In this document: in pieces, positions 61,733 to 64,000 of the stretch
Numbering within the stretch: position 1 is the stretch's first letter
Layout: the number at the start of each line of letters is the position of its first letter
Source: Oribacterium sp. KHPX15
Lineage (GTDB): Bacteria > Bacillota > Clostridia > Lachnospirales > Lachnospiraceae
Direction: 5' to 3'
Length of the DNA: 64,000 nt
Assembly (NCBI RefSeq): GCF_900107835.1
Contig: NZ_FNRG01000005.1
Coordinates: 62,001 to 126,000 of the forward strand
Made by a program: the position numbers and the translations under genes
Notes under the pieces: generated by a model
What the model saw: the letters and a program-made list of their open reading frames with translations, nothing else
Databases searched by the model: none
What the model was told of the DNA's origin: nothing

Positions 61733-63757
61733 TCAGTAATTGAACCTGAATACTGCGCATCCGTAAGCCGGTAATGAATATTTGATACGGAACGGTTTAC
61801 CGTCGCATTCTCCTTTTTCTGCAAGATAAACATTCTTTGCATCCGCTCTTGTGTTTCCGTTTTCATCCAGGATCAAAGTATATTTGGTCTTTATGGGAGC
61901 TCCTACCATGTAGTCCTTTCTTTCCATAGGAGTCATATTGATAACGAAGAGAAGGCTGTTCTTTCCGGTCTTGTCCTTTCGTATAAAGCTGAAAATGGAT
62001 CTGTCATTATCATCGGCATTGATCCACTCAAATCCCTGCCAGCTGTCATCAAGCTCCCATAAGGCAGGATACTTTCTATACATATGAAGGACATCCCTCA
62101 TAAAATCATGGACGTTCTTATGCCATGGTTCATCGGTGAGATACCAGTCCAGAGCCACGTTCTCATTCCACTCATGGAGCTGGGCGAAGTCCTGTCCCAT
62201 GAAAAGAAGTTTCTTTCCGGCATGACCAAACATGAACAGATAACCGCACTTCAGATTTCTGAACTTGTCCTCATAAATTCCGGGCATCTTGTTTATCATG
62301 GAACACTTAAGATGCACTACCTCATCATGTGAAAGCACAAGAATGAATTTTTCGGCAGTGGCATAGCTCATACCGAAGGTCATAAGGTTGTGGGCACCCT
62401 TACGGAATAACGGATCCAACTTCATGTAATCAAGGAAGTCATGCATCCAGCCCATATTCCATTTATAAGTAAATCCCAGACCATCATCCTCCGGAGGAGT
62501 TGTTACCTTCGGCCAGGCTGTGGACTCCTCTGCGATGATCATGGTTCCGTCTTTTCTTCCGCGTATTACGGAATTGAGATGCTTGAAGAACTCCATGGCA
62601 TCAAGATTTCCGTTGCCTCCAAACTTGTTTGGAACCCACTGGCCATCCTTACGTCCATAGTCAAGGTATAACATTGATGCAACCGCATCCACACGAAGTC
62701 CGTCTATATGGTACTCGTCATACCAGTAAAGAGCATTTCCGATCAGGAAATTCTTTACCTCATTCTTGCTGTAGTTGAATATCTTTGTACCCCAGTCGGG
62801 ATGCTCTCCCATACGTGGATCCGGATATTCATAGGTAGGGGTACCGTCAAAATCCGCAAGTCCCTGGGCATCCTTCGGGAAGTGTGCAGGAACCCAGTCA
62901 AGGATTACTCCGATTCCCTTCTGGTGAAGATGATCCACCATGTACATGAAATCCTTGGGAGAACCATATCTGCTGGTAGGTGCAAAATAACCGGTAACCT
63001 GATAACCCCAGCTGGCATCCAGAGGGTGTTCAGCTATTCCCATGAGCTCCACGTGAGTGTATCCCATGTCATTACAGTACTGTGCAAGCTCATCTGCTGC
63101 CTCTCTGTAATTATAGAAACCGTTCTTCTCTTCCCGGTTTTTCTTACGCCATGAACCTATATGACATTCGTAAATAGCCATGGGCTGTGCAAATGTAGGA
63201 GTTGCAGCTCTTTTGCTGAGCCACTCACCATCACCCCAGGGATACCCTGCCACATCTGCAGTTTTGGATGCGGTTCCGGGTCTGTATTCTGCAGAGAATG
63301 CATAAGGATCGGCTTTATATAATATCTCGCCTCTCTGGGTATGTATGGCGAACTTATAAAGCTCATCATAACCCATGTTCTCTATAAAGCCTTCATATAT
63401 TCCGCTATCCTCCAGAGGAAGCATATAATTCGCTTCCACATCCCATCCGTTTCTGTCGCAAACGATGGCTACCGCCTTTGCGTGAGGAGCCCAGACGGCA
63501 AAATGCATTCCCTTCTTTCCGTTCAGTACAGCAGGATGGGCTCCCATCTTCTGGTAAATTTTGTAATTTCTGCCTTCACCAAAAAGATAACGGTCCAACT
63601 GAGTTAAAAATACGGGATCCAATTCTTCCATATCCTGCCTCTTTTGTTTTGGTGCATCAACGGATACTGCGGGAGCGGGTGTGGTGTTTATCACTACGTT
63701 ACTTTTTTCTACCTTTGGTTTGGTTATTTTTTTTCTTCTTGATGACCTAGATGACAT
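61733..63757 (-). CDS. glgB: 1,4-alpha-glucan branching enzyme
   Basis: A 674-residue GH13 enzyme that makes alpha-1,6 branches in glycogen. After a basic, disordered head (about 1-45), a CBM48-type domain (KGMHFAVWAPHAKAVAIVCD) and the catalytic barrel follow: GVILDWVPAHF, DGLRVDAVASMLYLDYG (nucleophile Asp), MIIAEESTAWPKVTTPP (acid Glu) and LSHDEVVHLKCSM (transition-state Asp). The usual HGK after HDEVV is HLK here. The C-terminal domain ends GCAVFRFNY. The next gene upstream on this strand is another GH13-like gene, a glycogen/maltodextrin group. Confidence 0.95.
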   Translation of the reverse strand: MSSRSSRRKKITKPKVEKSNVVINTTPAPAVSVDAPKQKRQDMEELDPVFLTQLDRYLFGEGRNYKIYQKMGAHPAVLNGKKGMHFAVWAPHAKAVAIVCDRNGWDVEANYMLPLEDSGIYEGFIENMGYDELYKFAIHTQRGEILYKADPYAFSAEYRPGTASKTADVAGYPWGDGEWLSKRAATPTFAQPMAIYECHIGSWRKKNREEKNGFYNYREAADELAQYCNDMGYTHVELMGIAEHPLDASWGYQVTGYFAPTSRYGSPKDFMYMVDHLHQKGIGVILDWVPAHFPKDAQGLADFDGTPTYEYPDPRMGEHPDWGTKIFNYSKNEVKNFLIGNALYWYDEYHIDGLRVDAVASMLYLDYGRKDGQWVPNKFGGNGNLDAMEFFKHLNSVIRGRKDGTMIIAEESTAWPKVTTPPEDDGLGFTYKWNMGWMHDFLDYMKLDPLFRKGAHNLMTFGMSYATAEKFILVLSHDEVVHLKCSMINKMPGIYEDKFRNLKCGYLFMFGHAGKKLLFMGQDFAQLHEWNENVALDWYLTDEPWHKNVHDFMRDVLHMYRKYPALWELDDSWQGFEWINADDNDRSIFSFIRKDKTGKNSLLFVINMTPMERKDYMVGAPIKTKYTLILDENGNTRADAKNVYLAEKGECDGKPFRIKYSLPAYGCAVFRFNY

Positions 63758-63790
63758 TCTTTTCCTCCATATTAATAATGTTTGTTTATC

Positions 63791-64000
63791 TCACTTTATC
63801 TTTATAATCTTCCCCGAATTCGGTTCAAGATTTATCATGATCCTGTCGTCCTGCTCTATCTCAATTTCCTCTTCCGTTATGAGATCAAAGGCAACATTAC
63901 CCTTTACAGGCAGGGTTACATAAAACACAGCCGGTTCTTCGGCATTGTTAAGTGCCGTTATCACCGCACTGTTTGTATCTACCCGGGCATATGCCCATTG
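63791..64000 (-). CDS. alpha-amylase family protein, C-terminal fragment
   Basis: The minus strand reads open from the window edge to the stop at 63791, giving 69 residues (QWAYARVDTNSAVITALNNA, then VFYVTLPVKGNVAF, ending NLEPNSGKIIKIK). This is the C-terminal beta domain of a neopullulanase/alpha-amylase-type GH13 enzyme; AYARxDxNxAVI is the usual start of that domain. The catalytic part lies outside the window. It precedes glgB by 33 bases, suggesting one alpha-glucan operon. Confidence 0.7.
   Translation of the reverse strand, partial: QWAYARVDTNSAVITALNNAEEPAVFYVTLPVKGNVAFDLITEEEIEIEQDDRIMINLEPNSGKIIKIK

Noticed and set aside
1-64000. CRISPR arrays, tRNA/rRNA genes, insertion sequences, prophage
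   Set aside because: No regularly spaced repeats, no tRNA or rRNA sequence and no transposase, integrase or phage structural gene seen on either strand.

Overview
The window looks like the chromosome of an anaerobic, low-to-moderate GC Gram-positive of the Lachnospiraceae (Butyrivibrio/Pseudobutyrivibrio type). The grounds are a diderm-free Tad pilus locus with Flp1-like, DUF5702-like and DUF6382-like proteins, a HrcA/CIRCE-type clpB promoter, a catabolite-response (cre) box, YesM/YesN two-component signalling, lipoprotein sugar-binding proteins and strong GGAGG ribosome sites. The genus call is inference. I see no rRNA, tRNA, CRISPR array, transposase or phage gene.

Layout. 1-7.1 kb: ispE-gntR operon, a long structured hairpin element (copy A), a YhaO/YhaN-type nuclease-ATPase pair and an LtrA-family membrane protein. 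7.3-13 kb: purC, a KdgK-type sugar kinase behind a perfect cre box, and a solute-binding lipoprotein paired with a chemoreceptor. 13-18.4 kb: an AraC regulator, the second hairpin element (copy B), a YesL-like protein, a BCCT transporter and an unrecognised gene. 18.4-28.7 kb: a sugar-sensing and uptake block (mglBAC, a small membrane protein, YesN/YesM pair, a membrane-anchored sugar-binding protein and a sugar-binding lipoprotein). 28.8-43.4 kb: a surface-glycan cluster, all on the minus strand (Wzt-like ABC ATPase, a 1233-residue multi-domain glycosyltransferase, two large membrane proteins, ddhA/ddhB/ddhC for CDP-3,6-dideoxyhexoses, LicD, a GtrB-like transferase). 43.5-48.1 kb: a Thr/Ala-rich secreted protein, a STAS/HATPase-like partner-switch pair and clpB. 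48.5-59.1 kb: a complete Tad/Flp pilus locus on the plus strand with two prepilin peptidases. 59.1-64 kb: an unknown protein, TcdA, a small-molecule phosphotransferase, glgB and the end of an alpha-amylase-type gene.

How parts work together. The mgl block reads as a transporter coupled to its own sensor: an anchored binding protein and a Cache/HAMP kinase would report sugar to the YesN regulator, in the manner of the clostridial XylFII-LytS-YesN system. The glycan cluster makes CDP-4-keto-3,6-dideoxyglucose and supplies transferases and one half of an ABC exporter; its first gene starts directly after a terminator hairpin that also contains its ribosome site.

The strongest candidate for something undescribed is the pair of about 220-nt hairpin elements at 1814-2032 and 14656-14875. 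They share a conserved core, keep the same stem and loop lengths, and differ in stem sequence by matched changes on both arms. That is the signature of a structure under selection, probably an RNA read from the minus strand. I do not recognise it as a known family.
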